Below, piece after piece: positions 44,779-54,040 of a stretch of DNA of 64,000 bases. Every line of letters starts with the position of its first letter. The stretch's first letter is position 1. The translations under genes were made by a program, and so were the position numbers. The notes under the pieces are model-generated. The model ran no database searches and was not told the DNA's origin. It was given only the letters and a program-made list of their open reading frames with translations. Source of the DNA: Sphaerisporangium perillae (GTDB lineage: Bacteria; Actinomycetota; Actinomycetes; Streptosporangiales; Streptosporangiaceae); NCBI RefSeq assembly GCF_023276435.1, contig NZ_JALLPO010000033.1, positions 55,142-119,141 on the forward strand, written 5' to 3'.

Positions 44779-46146
44779 ATGATCGAATCCACTGCCCTCG
44801 CCGCCGACCTGCGGCGTGCCGTGCGCGGCCGGGTTCTGGTGCGCGGCGACGAAGGTTTCGACATCGCCCGGGCGCCCTGGGACGGGGCGATCGACCAGCG
44901 GGTCATCGCGGTCGTCGAGGCCGAGGACGCGGCCGACGCGGCGGCGGTCGTCGGCTGCGCGCGGCTCGCCGGGGTCGCGGTCGCCACCCAGCCCGAGGGG
45001 CACGCCCCGTCCGCCTTCGAGGACGCGATCCTGCTGCGCACGGGGCGCCTGCGTGGCGTCGAGATCCGGCCGGAACAGCGGGTGGCCCGCGTGGAGGCGG
45101 GCGTCCGGTGGGGAGAGGTGCTCACCGCGTCCGGCAAGCACGACCTCACCGGCCTCGCCGGGAGCACGGCGGTGGTCAGCGCCACCGGATTCACCCTCGG
45201 CGGCGGCCTGAGCTGGTTCGGGCGCCGGTACGGCATCGCCGCCAACAGCGTCCGCTCTCTTGACGTGGTGGACGCCGAGGGTGCCCGCGCCAGGGTCACC
45301 GCCGACTCCGACCCCGAACTGTTCTGGGCGCTGCGCGGCGGCGACTTCGCCCTCGTCACCGCCATGGAGTTCGACCTGCACCCCGCCCCCGAACTGTACG
45401 GCGGGCGGATCCTCTGGCCGGCCGCGCAGGCCGAACAGGTCCTGTCCGCGTTCCGCGGCACCACCGCCGAGGCTCCGGACGAGCTCAGCGTCTGGTTCAC
45501 CCTGCTGCAGTTCCCGCCCTTCCCCGAACTGCCGGAACCGCTGCGCGGCCTGTCGGCGGTGGCGATCGACGTCACCTGGCTGGGCCGCGAAGCCGAGGGC
45601 CGGGCGCTGCTCCACCGCTTCGACCGGATACCCGGTGCGATCCTGGACACCCGCGGCCGGATGCCCGTGGCCGAGCTGGGCGCCATCTGCGCCGAGCCCA
45701 CCGATCCCACGCCGGCGCTGTTCCACGGCGAGCTGCTGACCGGCCTCGGCGACGACGCCGCGGCCTCCCTGCTCGCGGCCACCCTGCCCACAGCCGCCGG
45801 CACCATCGCCCCGCTGGTCTCGGTGCAGATACGCCACCTCGGCGGCGCCATCGGGCGCCCGGCCGGCAACCCGGGCGCCTGCGGGCACATCGCCGAGCCG
45901 TACCTGCTGGGCCTGCTCGGCGTTCTGCCCGTTCCGGAACTGGCCGAGCCGATCAAGGAACGGCAGGCCTCGATCGCCAGGGCGCTGATGCCGTACACCA
46001 CCGGCCGCAAGCCGTTCACGTTCCTCAAGCACGAGGAGCGGGCAGCGGCCGCGTTCCCCGGTGACACGCTGGCCCGGCTGCGCGACATCAAGCGCCGCCG
46101 CGACCCGAACGGCGTCTTCCACAGCAACCACCCGGTGCTGGGCTAG
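44779..46146 (+). CDS. FAD-linked oxidoreductase (PCMH/berberine-bridge family)
   Basis: A 455-residue flavoprotein. The PCMH FAD domain (about 25-200) has VATQPEGHAPS, where the His is the usual 8-alpha-histidyl FAD site, and ATGFTLGGGLSWFGRRYG. The second covalent-link Cys of bicovalent members is replaced (Ala in the SATGFTLGGG context), so at most monocovalent FAD is expected. A BBE-type C-terminus (RRRDPNGVFHSNHPV) closes the protein. AAGGAGC precedes ATG 44779. Family members oxidise alcohols or natural-product intermediates. Divergent from the BTAD/AAA regulator. Confidence 0.88.
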   Translation: MIESTALAADLRRAVRGRVLVRGDEGFDIARAPWDGAIDQRVIAVVEAEDAADAAAVVGCARLAGVAVATQPEGHAPSAFEDAILLRTGRLRGVEIRPEQRVARVEAGVRWGEVLTASGKHDLTGLAGSTAVVSATGFTLGGGLSWFGRRYGIAANSVRSLDVVDAEGARARVTADSDPELFWALRGGDFALVTAMEFDLHPAPELYGGRILWPAAQAEQVLSAFRGTTAEAPDELSVWFTLLQFPPFPELPEPLRGLSAVAIDVTWLGREAEGRALLHRFDRIPGAILDTRGRMPVAELGAICAEPTDPTPALFHGELLTGLGDDAAASLLAATLPTAAGTIAPLVSVQIRHLGGAIGRPAGNPGACGHIAEPYLLGLLGVLPVPELAEPIKERQASIARALMPYTTGRKPFTFLKHEERAAAAFPGDTLARLRDIKRRRDPNGVFHSNHPVLG

Positions 46147-46310
46147 CACGGGGTGCCTCCAGGGGAGCTGACTTAAGGGTCAGGGGGTGCCTCATTGGGG
46201 GGCCGCATCTGCCCAGCTCAGCGGGTCCCTCGAAGGGATCCGCACCCAAGCTTCTTCGACGCCGGGCCTGGGTGCATGGCAGCTCCTGATCCGGAGGTAG
46301 CCGCACACAC

Positions 46311-46350
46311 GCGAACGAGCCCCGTCCATGTCCAGACGGGGCTCGTTCGC
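46311..46350. terminator. Strong bidirectional hairpin terminator
   Basis: A perfect 16-bp stem (GCGAACGAGCCCCGTC at 46311-46326 with 46335-46350) closes the 8-base loop CATGTCCA. It lies between the convergent oxidoreductase and pirin genes, so it can end transcription from both sides. Confidence 0.85.
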
Positions 46351-46368
46351 ATGTGGTCCTTGCGAGCC

Positions 46369-47340
46369 CTACAGTCCGCCCTCAGACATCCCATGCACTG
46401 CCGGGATCGTGCCCAGCCGCCCCTTCTGGAAGTCCTCGAACGCTTGCTGAAGTTCTTCCCTGGTGTTCATGACGAACGGCCCGTAGTGCGCCATCGGCTC
46501 ACGGATCGGCTGACCGCCGAGAAGGACGATCTCAAGATTCGGCGCATTCGAATCCTGCTGCTCATCCGCCCGAACCGTCAGGGACGAACCCGAGCCGAAC
46601 ACGGCCGTCTGCCCCAGGCGGATCGGCCGATGCTCCGGCCCAACGGAACCGCGCCCGGCGAGGACGTACGCGAGGGCATTGAAGTCCTCCCGCCACGGAA
46701 GCGCGATCTCCGCACCCGGCGCCAGCGTCGCGTGAATCATCGTGATCGGTGTGTGCGTGATGCCCGGCCCCTTGTGGCCGTCCAACTCGCCGGCGATGAC
46801 ACGCAGCAGTGCACCGCCGTCCGGAGACGTCAGCAACTGGACAGTGCCACCGCGAATGTCCTGGTAGCGCGGGGGCATCATCTTGTCCTTCGCCGGAAGG
46901 TTCACCCACAGCTGGAGCCCGTGGAAGAGACCACCCGACATGACCAGGTGCTCCGGCGGCGCCTCGATGTGGAGCAGGCCGGACCCGGCCGTCATCCACT
47001 GGGTGTCGCCGTTGGTGATGGTGCCGCCGCCGCCGTTGGAGTCCTGGTGGTCGAAGATGCCGTCGATGATGTAGGTGACGGTCTCGAAGCCGCGGTGCGG
47101 GTGCCACGGGGTCCCTTTCGGCTCCCCAGGCTGATAGTCCACTTCACCCATCTGATCCATCATGATGAACGGATCCAGGTGCCGGTAGTTGATCCCGGCG
47201 AACGCCCGGCGAACGGGGAAACCCTCACCTTCGAAACCGCTCGGGGCGGTCGTCACGGCGCGCACGGGGCGAGCTACGGCATCCGCCGACGCGGCCACGC
47301 GCGGCAGGGTCAAGGGGTTGTCGACGGTTACAGCAGGCAT
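46369..47340 (-). CDS. Pirin-family protein (bicupin)
   Basis: The protein of about 323 residues has the pirin N-terminal cupin with metal ligands in HPHRGFETVTYIIDG (His, His, Glu pattern), HQDSNGGGG and TAGSGLLHIE. A pirin C-terminal domain (LAGRGSVGPEHRPIRLGQ, ending with EEL-Q-AFEDF) follows. Pirins are Fe-binding; some are quercetinases. ATG 47340 has a perfect AAGGAGG seven bases upstream; the open frame to 47415 is spurious. Substrate unknown. Confidence 0.92.
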   Translation of the reverse strand: MPAVTVDNPLTLPRVAASADAVARPVRAVTTAPSGFEGEGFPVRRAFAGINYRHLDPFIMMDQMGEVDYQPGEPKGTPWHPHRGFETVTYIIDGIFDHQDSNGGGGTITNGDTQWMTAGSGLLHIEAPPEHLVMSGGLFHGLQLWVNLPAKDKMMPPRYQDIRGGTVQLLTSPDGGALLRVIAGELDGHKGPGITHTPITMIHATLAPGAEIALPWREDFNALAYVLAGRGSVGPEHRPIRLGQTAVFGSGSSLTVRADEQQDSNAPNLEIVLLGGQPIREPMAHYGPFVMNTREELQQAFEDFQKGRLGTIPAVHGMSEGGL

Positions 47341-47569
47341 GGGTGCCCTCCTTCTGCAGGCGGCGGGTGCCGCCCGGGACGACGATACTCCGCACAACAG
47401 AAGTTGATGATTCAACTATTCCCGGTCCGGCTCACGCGCCGATGTGTAACAAGACGAGCTAACTTTCCGGCAAGATTTGGTCAAGATTTCCCCAGTCGCC
47501 GGAGGGGAGGAGCCTCAGAAAAGCGGGCACAACAACCATGATGACCCGCAAAGCGGAGGTATGGCCCCT

Positions 47570-48268
47570 GTGGAAAGAGCGCGGGTGGGGTCACGGCTGA
47601 TCATGCTGGCGGCCACGGCTGTTGCCATGATCGTCTGCCTGACCGGCTGTGGTGGTTCCGATTTCACCTACGTGATGGGCAGTGACGGGCAGAGCTACTT
47701 CAAGGTGCCCGCGTCCTGGCAGAAGGTCGACCAGAAGGCACTGGACAAAGTGATCTTCGGCGACATGAGCTCCGCGACCGCTCAGGCGCGAAAACAGCTT
47801 TCGTGGACCGTCGGATACGACGGGTTCAGCAAGCCGTCCGCCGATCACTTCCTGGACGCCGGAGAGTCCGACGAGCCGTTCGCCTTCGCGATGGTGATGA
47901 CCCTCACCGAGACCCAGCGCGACAGCGTCTCCCTGGACGCGCTTCGGAACATGCTGCTGCCGGTCGCGGTCAGCGCCGACGTGCGCGAGCAGCTTGAGGC
48001 GTCTTCCCCCTACCCCATGACAGGCTTCGAGCTCCTCGCCGACGAGGTGCTGCCACCCGAGAACGGCGTGCGGGGCGTCCACGTGGTCTACAACTTCAAG
48101 GTCCTCGGAGGCTCCGTGCAGACCTTCGACCAGACCGCCTACCTCGCCGCCGACGGCACTCGCGTATCGGTCCTCCTCATCCGCTGCTCGGCCACGTGCT
48201 ACCAGAACCGTGCCGGGGAGCTCGACAGGATCGCGCAGTCCTTCAAGGTCAAGCGAATTCCCGGGTGA
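47570..48268 (+). CDS. Lipoprotein of unknown function
   Basis: About 232 residues. Starting at GTG 47570 gives VERARVGSRL, a hydrophobic helix (IMLAATAVAMIVC) and the lipobox LTGC, so the mature protein begins at Cys and is lipid-anchored outside. GGAGG lies ten bases before this GTG; ATG 47561 is too close to it. The domain (YFKVPASWQKV ... IAQSFKV) resembles PsbP-like/lipoprotein domains found in small actinobacterial proteins, but I do not recognise a named family. It is 17 bases upstream of the FtsH-like gene and likely in one operon. Confidence 0.8.
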   Translation: MERARVGSRLIMLAATAVAMIVCLTGCGGSDFTYVMGSDGQSYFKVPASWQKVDQKALDKVIFGDMSSATAQARKQLSWTVGYDGFSKPSADHFLDAGESDEPFAFAMVMTLTETQRDSVSLDALRNMLLPVAVSADVREQLEASSPYPMTGFELLADEVLPPENGVRGVHVVYNFKVLGGSVQTFDQTAYLAADGTRVSVLLIRCSATCYQNRAGELDRIAQSFKVKRIPG

Positions 48269-48285
48269 CCGGGTGAGGAGCCCCG

Positions 48286-51200
48286 ATGACACACGCCTCC
48301 GCCCCTGAGCAGCCCACGGGACTGCGCGCCCCCGACTCCGGTCCGGTCTCCGCCGGCCGGGTCACCATGCCGTTCTGGGACCGGATCAAGTTCCTGCTCA
48401 TCCTGACGCTGGCGTTCTTCGTGCTGGTATGGCATGAGATGTCGACGTTCGAGGGCATCATGCCGTTCGGCGACGCCGTACGGGACACGGCGGCGGGTCG
48501 CGGCGGCTCGATCATCGCGGTCCTGATGGGCCTGGAGGCCCTGCGGCAGGTCCACTTCCTGGTGAGCGAGCGGTCGGCGCGCTACCACCACTTCTGGACC
48601 ACCAAGGTCTTCGGCGGCTTCGACCGCTGGAGCCGCCGCCGGTTCAGCGACTGGAACCGCTACCGCATCGCCAGGGCGCTGAAGTGGCTGTTCTGGATCG
48701 CCGTTCTGGCGCTCGTGCTCGGCCAGATCCTCGACGTCTCCCCGGCGCTCGCACTGTTCCAGGCGCCCGCCCTCCTGTGGCAGGTGCTCCCGTACGGGCT
48801 GCAGCTCGCCTTCGGGTTCTTCTTCGTCATCGTCCAGTTCGTCGGGCTCTTCTGGTTCATGTCCAGGGGCGGCGTCGAGACCTACTTCCCCGACGACATC
48901 AAGACCCGCTTCTCCGACGTGTGGGGACAGGACCATGTCGTCGAGCGCGTCAAGGAGAACATCGTCTTCCTGGAGAAGCCCGACGAGATCGAGGCCAAGG
49001 GCGGCTACGTGCCGAGCGGCCTGCTCCTGTGGGGGCCTCCCGGCACCGGCAAGACCCTGATGGCCGAGGCCGTCGCCGGCGAGACCGGGCGGCCGTACGT
49101 CTTCGTCGACCCCGGCGCCTTCATCAACATGTTCATGGGCATCGGCATCCTGAAGGTGAAGTCCCTGTTCCGCAAGCTGAGGAAACTCGCCCTGCGGTAC
49201 GGCGGCGTCATCGTCTTCTTCGACGAGGCCGACTCGCTCGGCCGGCGCGGCGCGCTCGCCCAGCAGGGACCGCCCGGCGGAGGCGGCTTCTCGGCCGGTG
49301 CGCCCTTCTCCACCGGCGGCTGCCACGGGTTCGGCTACCTGTCGAGCCATACGCGCGCCGAGCTGACCCGGCAGGCGCTCGGCCCGTCCCGCGTCGAGGA
49401 GCCCGAACCCGGCCGTGACCGCGTCGTCATGGGCGGAATGGGCATGGGGGCCAGCGGCGACCAGGGCACCCTCCAGGCGCTGCTGACCGAGCTGTCCGGG
49501 CTCAAGAAGCCGCGCGGCTTCCTCAACCGCTACGTGCGCAGGCTCCTCGGCATGCGGCCCAAGCCGCCGCCGAAATACCGCATCCTCGTCATGATGGCCA
49601 CCAACATGCCGAACTCGCTCGACGAGGCGCTGCTGCGGCCCGGCCGCATCGACCGCATCTACAAGGTCGGCTACCCGTCCAAGGCCGGGCGCGTCCGCAC
49701 CTACCAGGGATACTTCGACAAGGTCCGCCACGAGCTCACCCGCGAGCACCTCGACAAGCTCGCCACGATCACGCCGTACGCCACGGGCGCCACCATCAAG
49801 GACCTGGTCAACGAGTCGCTGATCACCGCCATCCGCGGCGGGCGCGACGTCATCACCTGGGCGGACGTCATGACCGCCAAGCGGCTGAAGCAGCTCGGGC
49901 CGCCCGAGGACGTCGAGTACATCGAGCGGGAACGCCACGCCGTGGCCGTGCACGAGGCCTGCCACGCCGTGGCCGCCTACCGCACCCGCCAGCACCTCGA
50001 GATCGACCTCGCCACCATCGAGAAGGGCGCCGACTACCTCGGCATGGTCTCCAGCATCAAGCCGGAGGACCAGTTCACCCGGTGGCGCAGCGAGTACGAG
50101 GCCGACATCATGGTCTCGCTCGCCTCCCTCGCGGGGGAGCGCATGTTCTTCGGCCAGGACAACTCCTCGGGCGTCTCCGGAGACCTGGAGAGCGCCACCA
50201 TGGTGACCGGCCTCATGGAGGCGTACTGGGGCATGGGCGTCGGCGTCGCCTCGCTCCCCGCGCTGCAACAGCTCGGCATCCGGGACGGCAAGGCGGCCCC
50301 GAGACCCGGCGGGAGCGGCGGCATCGGCTACACGCAGGAGCCGGGCGGGCGCCGCGACCACCTCACCCCCGACATGCTCGCCGAGCGCATCGAGTTCAAC
50401 CTCGCCAGGCTGCTGAAGAAGACCGAGGACCTGCTGAAGGAGAACCGCCGCGAGGTGCTGTGCGTGGCGCACGCCCTCGAACAGCACAAGACCCTCAACG
50501 GCGACGACGTGATCGCCGTGATCGACGGCACGCGGGGGCCGCTGGTCGACGGCTCGATGTACGCCTCGGATGACTTCTACGAGGAGCTGGAGGCCTACCA
50601 CGAGGTCGCCGCGGACGCCCACCGCACGCACAGCCACGTGGTCTCGCCGCTGCCCCGGCCGCGCCCGGCCGAGCTGCCCGTCCCGGTCATCGCCGGCCAG
50701 GTCCTCTCCCACCCCGGCGCCCCTGCCGGGACCGCACCGCTCTCGCCGGGCGCCGGCACGCAGGCGCCCTCGCTCCTGCCCCCGCCGACCGGCGCGACGG
50801 CGCCCTTGCTGTCACCCCCGCACCCGTCCGGCCCCAACGGCCCCGGCGCGGCGAACGGCCCGGGCGCTGCGAACGGCCCGGGGCTCGCCACTGGCCCGGG
50901 GCCCACCAACGGCTCGGGGGCCGGCAACGGGGCGGGTTCCAGGTCGCCCGACGGCCCGGCGACCCTGCTCCCCGGCGACGCGGGGGCCGTGATCCTCAAC
51001 GGTCCCGCCTCGGCGGCGCTCGCCCACCAGGCGGAGAACCCCTCTCCCGACGCGGGCGGCTCGCCGGAGTTCATCCCCTGGAGCCCCGACCGTCCCCGGC
51101 CCGAGGAGGCACCGCCGCCGGCGCTGCCAGGCCCGGCGCCAGCCGGCCGCCGCTCCTTCCGCCCCGTCGTGATCGCGCTCGGGGCCGCCGCCGCGCTGGT

Positions 51201-51498
51201 CGCGTTCGTGCTCGCCGGGGTCGCCGTGTTCGGCGGCACGCCCGCCACCGGCGCGGAGGCCACCGCCACGTCGTCGGCCAACGTCGTCGCCGGGCTGCTC
51301 GTCCTGCTGGCGCTGCTCGTCGTCGGCGGTGGGGTCGCCATCGTCATCCTGCGAGCCCAGCACGCGGGACGGGCCAGAGCCGAGGAGGCCAGGGACCGGG
51401 CCATCGAGCGGGCGCAACTGCTCGCGGCCGCCATGGAGCCCGAGACCGCGATGCGCCTACTCGGATACGACGGCCGCGAGGGCAGGAAGGGAACCTGA
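48286..51498 (+). CDS. FtsH-like membrane AAA protease (M41) with long Pro/Gly-rich tail
   Basis: This 1,070-residue protein has three to four N-terminal membrane helices (about 33-50, 72-90, 132-190), an AAA module with Walker A GPPGTGKT (250-257), Walker B IVFFDEADS and SRH with RPGRIDR. Between Walker B and the SRH is a Gly-rich insert of about 90 residues. The M41 zinc site is HEACH (556-560), with the third-ligand Asp in SGVSGDLESAT (about 633), so it should be an active metalloprotease. Beyond about residue 770 a Pro/Gly/Asn-rich region (repeats like NGPGAA) leads to two more helices (about 960-1035). This layout is far longer than canonical FtsH (about 650-700). It follows a lipoprotein gene by 17 bases. 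Confidence 0.88.
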   Translation: MTHASAPEQPTGLRAPDSGPVSAGRVTMPFWDRIKFLLILTLAFFVLVWHEMSTFEGIMPFGDAVRDTAAGRGGSIIAVLMGLEALRQVHFLVSERSARYHHFWTTKVFGGFDRWSRRRFSDWNRYRIARALKWLFWIAVLALVLGQILDVSPALALFQAPALLWQVLPYGLQLAFGFFFVIVQFVGLFWFMSRGGVETYFPDDIKTRFSDVWGQDHVVERVKENIVFLEKPDEIEAKGGYVPSGLLLWGPPGTGKTLMAEAVAGETGRPYVFVDPGAFINMFMGIGILKVKSLFRKLRKLALRYGGVIVFFDEADSLGRRGALAQQGPPGGGGFSAGAPFSTGGCHGFGYLSSHTRAELTRQALGPSRVEEPEPGRDRVVMGGMGMGASGDQGTLQALLTELSGLKKPRGFLNRYVRRLLGMRPKPPPKYRILVMMATNMPNSLDEALLRPGRIDRIYKVGYPSKAGRVRTYQGYFDKVRHELTREHLDKLATITPYATGATIKDLVNESLITAIRGGRDVITWADVMTAKRLKQLGPPEDVEYIERERHAVAVHEACHAVAAYRTRQHLEIDLATIEKGADYLGMVSSIKPEDQFTRWRSEYEADIMVSLASLAGERMFFGQDNSSGVSGDLESATMVTGLMEAYWGMGVGVASLPALQQLGIRDGKAAPRPGGSGGIGYTQEPGGRRDHLTPDMLAERIEFNLARLLKKTEDLLKENRREVLCVAHALEQHKTLNGDDVIAVIDGTRGPLVDGSMYASDDFYEELEAYHEVAADAHRTHSHVVSPLPRPRPAELPVPVIAGQVLSHPGAPAGTAPLSPGAGTQAPSLLPPPTGATAPLLSPPHPSGPNGPGAANGPGAANGPGLATGPGPTNGSGAGNGAGSRSPDGPATLLPGDAGAVILNGPASAALAHQAENPSPDAGGSPEFIPWSPDRPRPEEAPPPALPGPAPAGRRSFRPVVIALGAAAALVAFVLAGVAVFGGTPATGAEATATSSANVVAGLLVLLALLVVGGGVAIVILRAQHAGRARAEEARDRAIERAQLLAAAMEPETAMRLLGYDGREGRKGT

Positions 51499-51600
51499 CC
51501 TTCCGGTCCGTGGAGGAGCCTGACCTTCGTTCGTGGACGGCCGGAGGGGGCCTGACCTTCTGGTTCGTGGACGGCCGGAAGGGGGCGTGGCCTTCCGGCC
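51490..51600 (+). repeat. Tandem repeat of the 3' end of the FtsH-like gene
   Basis: The segment around the stop codon is repeated downstream: units at 51490-51514, 51515-51545, 51546-51580 and a partial 51581-51600, each with the core CCTGACCTTC (GGCCTTC in the last) and a TCGTGGACGGCCGGA-type end. Period is about 31-35 bases. The core TGA in the first unit is the gene's own stop. Confidence 0.8.
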
Positions 51601-51615
51601 CGGGACGGCGGCGCC

Positions 51616-53157
51616 CTAGAGGCGGAAGTCCAGGTCGGGGATGATCTCGGCGACGTCCATCTGCGCCTTCTGCAGACGGCCAGAATAGTCCCAGTTCATC
51701 GCCTGCCAGCGGGTGAACTGGTCGAGAACCCACTGGCCCGACTGCCGGCTGCCGTTCCCCGACTTGCCGTTGCCGCCGAACGGCAGATGCGCCTCGGCGC
51801 CCGAGGTGGAGTTGTTGACGCTGACCATGCCGGCTCCGATGCCCGCCCGGAACCGGAACGCCGCCTTGGGATCGGTGGTGTAGATCGAGGACGAGAGCCC
51901 GTAGCCGGGCCGGTTGGCCAGCTCGATGGCCTCGTCCAGGCTGCCGAACGCGGTGACGCCGACGATCGGCCCAAAGGTCTCCTCCAGGAACAGCCGATCA
52001 CCCGGGCGCACGCCGTCCACCACCACCGGGTGGTAGTACAGGCCGCCCTCGCCGTCGAAGCCGCCCCGGGGATTGTCCCGCGTGATCCGGCCCGTCGGGC
52101 CGGTGACCACCGTGTGGTACGGCTCGATCCAGTCCAGGTAGGCCTCGTAGCGTTCGGCGAACCGGTGGTCGAGCATCGGGCCGTAGAGGACGTCGCCCGC
52201 GGGATCACCGACCGTCGCCTCCCGCACGGCCCGGGCGTACCGGGCGAGGAACTCCTCGCGCACCGACCGGTGCACCAGCACCGTACCGAGCGACGTGCAG
52301 CGCTGCCCCGCCGTGCCGAACCCCGAGAACAGCGCGCCCTCCACCGCCAGGTCGAGGTCGGCGTCGGGCATGACGACCATCGGGTTCTTGCCGCCCAGCT
52401 CCAGGCAGGGCGACTGGAGATGCCGCCCGCACAACTCGCCGATCTCGCGGCCGACGGCGGTCGAGCCGGTGAAGCCGACCTTCTGCACGGTGCCCTCCGC
52501 GAGCGCCTCCCCGAGCCCGGCGAAGGTCGCGGGCCCGCCGGCGAACACCAGGTTGAGCACCCCGTCGGGCAGTCCGGCCGCGGCGAACAGGCGGTACAGG
52601 GCGTGCGCGGAGGCCGAGGCGTACTCGGCGGGCTTCCACACCACGCTGTTGCCGCACAGCAGGGCCGGGACGAGGTACCAGCTCGGCACCGCGACGGGGA
52701 AGTTGCCCGCGGTGATCACCGCGGCCACCCCGACCGGGACCCGGAAGGTGAACAGGCTCTTGTCGGGCATCTCCGACGGCACCGTCTGGCCGTACAGCCG
52801 CCGTCCCTCGCCGAGGAAGAAGTCGCAGGTGTCGACGATCTCCCGCACCTCGCCCAGGGCTTCGGCGTACGGCTTGCCGATCTCCTCGGTCACCAGCCGC
52901 GCCAGGGACTCGGCGTTCGCCTCGACCAGCCGGCCGATGGAGGCGATCACCCGCCCCCTGACCGGCGCCGGAACACGCGCCCACTCGCGCTGGGCCGCGG
53001 AGGCCACGCTGCACGCCCAGGCGAAGGTCGCCTCACCGGCGAGCCGGACTCTGGCCACGGTCTCGGCGGTCCTGGCGGGATTGACCGAGTCGTAGGTCGT
53101 GGCGTTGGCGTCCTCGGCGGGCTTTCCACCGACGACGGAGACGATCTGGCGGGTCAC
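51616..53157 (-). CDS. Aldehyde dehydrogenase family protein
   Basis: The enzyme (about 513 residues) oxidises an aldehyde to the acid with NAD(P)+. Catalytic Cys lies in GTAGQRCTS and the general base Glu in CLELGGKNPM; the cofactor motif GFTGSTAVGREIG and the ETFGPIVGV segment are present. Layout is like ALDH7/semialdehyde dehydrogenases, but the substrate is not clear. GTG 53157 has GGAGG six bases upstream; the frame extends to 53187 without a better site. No neighbouring catabolic genes give a clue. Confidence 0.9.
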   Translation of the reverse strand: MTRQIVSVVGGKPAEDANATTYDSVNPARTAETVARVRLAGEATFAWACSVASAAQREWARVPAPVRGRVIASIGRLVEANAESLARLVTEEIGKPYAEALGEVREIVDTCDFFLGEGRRLYGQTVPSEMPDKSLFTFRVPVGVAAVITAGNFPVAVPSWYLVPALLCGNSVVWKPAEYASASAHALYRLFAAAGLPDGVLNLVFAGGPATFAGLGEALAEGTVQKVGFTGSTAVGREIGELCGRHLQSPCLELGGKNPMVVMPDADLDLAVEGALFSGFGTAGQRCTSLGTVLVHRSVREEFLARYARAVREATVGDPAGDVLYGPMLDHRFAERYEAYLDWIEPYHTVVTGPTGRITRDNPRGGFDGEGGLYYHPVVVDGVRPGDRLFLEETFGPIVGVTAFGSLDEAIELANRPGYGLSSSIYTTDPKAAFRFRAGIGAGMVSVNNSTSGAEAHLPFGGNGKSGNGSRQSGQWVLDQFTRWQAMNWDYSGRLQKAQMDVAEIIPDLDFRL

Positions 53158-53316
53158 CGTTGACCTCCTCGCATGGGCGCTTGCCATGCATTCTCCCGCC
53201 TGAGCTGCGATTCCCCAACACGGCCACCGGGCCGTCCCACGCGTGGCGTGCCCGCCGCGGGGATCTCCCCGCGACGGGCATGGTGGTTCAGGCGGTCGCG
53301 CCCGGAGACGCCGAGG

Positions 53317-53606
53317 TCACCAGGAGCCGTGCGCGGAGCGGAGCCGGCCGCGGACGGCGCCGTCGCCGAACTTCGTGGTGTGCAGGTTGGTGTACCAGTT
53401 CTTCGGCGTCCGCGCGATGCCTCTGGCGATGTCCCTCTTCACCGGTGCGACGCCCGCGATGCCGTTCCCGATGCCGGTGAGGCGGCCGTGCGGACACCGG
53501 TGGGCCATGCGGTGGCCGGCGCCGCCTGAGCGGCGGAAGGCGCGAGGGCCGCGACGGCCAGGCCGGCGGCCAGGACGACGCCGGGGAGAGCGAGGGTCTG
53601 CTTCAT
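53317..53606 (-). pseudogene. Decayed secreted CHRD-domain protein
   Basis: ATG 53606 (AGAGG upstream) opens a normal signal peptide (LALPGVVLAAGLAVAALAPS, ending AQA) but the frame soon stops. In another frame (from about 53508) the sequence reads PVKRDIARGIARTPKNWYTN, LHTTKFGDGAVRGRL, which matches the end of CHRD domains (YVNVHTxxFPxGxIRGQL). A frameshift plus internal deletion of most of the domain explains this. CHRD proteins are exported and of unknown role. Confidence 0.65.
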
Positions 53607-53834
53607 TTTGATGAACCTCTCATCGATGTCATTACGTCGGTCGCGTTGCTGCCCCCTTCATTCGCATCCCGGGCCCGGCCGGATGGGGCGTTAAGTGTGC
53701 ACATTTACCTGTTCAGAACGCGTCTGGGATGCGTTGGAACGAGCTAGAATGCCGCCCCGCACACGGCTCCGGCCGGGCTCGACACGGCATACCGAAACAG
53801 CTTTGAGGTGCCGCCGATGAACTGCGACAGCTCG

Positions 53835-54040
53835 GAAACCGACGAAGCCGAACCCGGGAACGGACGATTCGAAAGCCCGCGAAGTTTCAGCGGAAGTCAG
53901 ATGGCTGGGAAGCCGGCGAGGTGGAAGCCGGGGTCGCACGACTCGAAGGCGGGGAAGTTTCAGCCGAAGTCAGATAGCCCTGAAGTCGGCGAAGTCGAAG
54001 CCGAGTGTCAGATGGCCCTGAAGTCGGCGAAGTCGAAGCC
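53835..54040 (-). repeat. Degenerate tandem repeats of the 3' end of the cupin gene
   Basis: The last codons of the cupin gene (encoding PGFDFADFRAI and stop, 54008-54040) recur at 53970-54007 almost perfectly (38-base period) and in diverged form at 53898-53935 and about 53835-53862. Intervening stretches (53863-53897 and 53936-53969) also match each other, giving a 72-base higher-order unit. The stretch 53607-54007 contains no gene apart from this array. Confidence 0.8.

Noticed and set aside
46147..46310. tRNA or small RNA between the oxidoreductase and the terminator
   Set aside because: No cloverleaf or T-loop consensus; only a short direct repeat GGGGTGCCTC is seen.
48199..50712. An 837-codon minus-strand open frame opposite the FtsH-like gene
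   Set aside because: Antisense shadow; the plus strand has intact Walker and zinc motifs.
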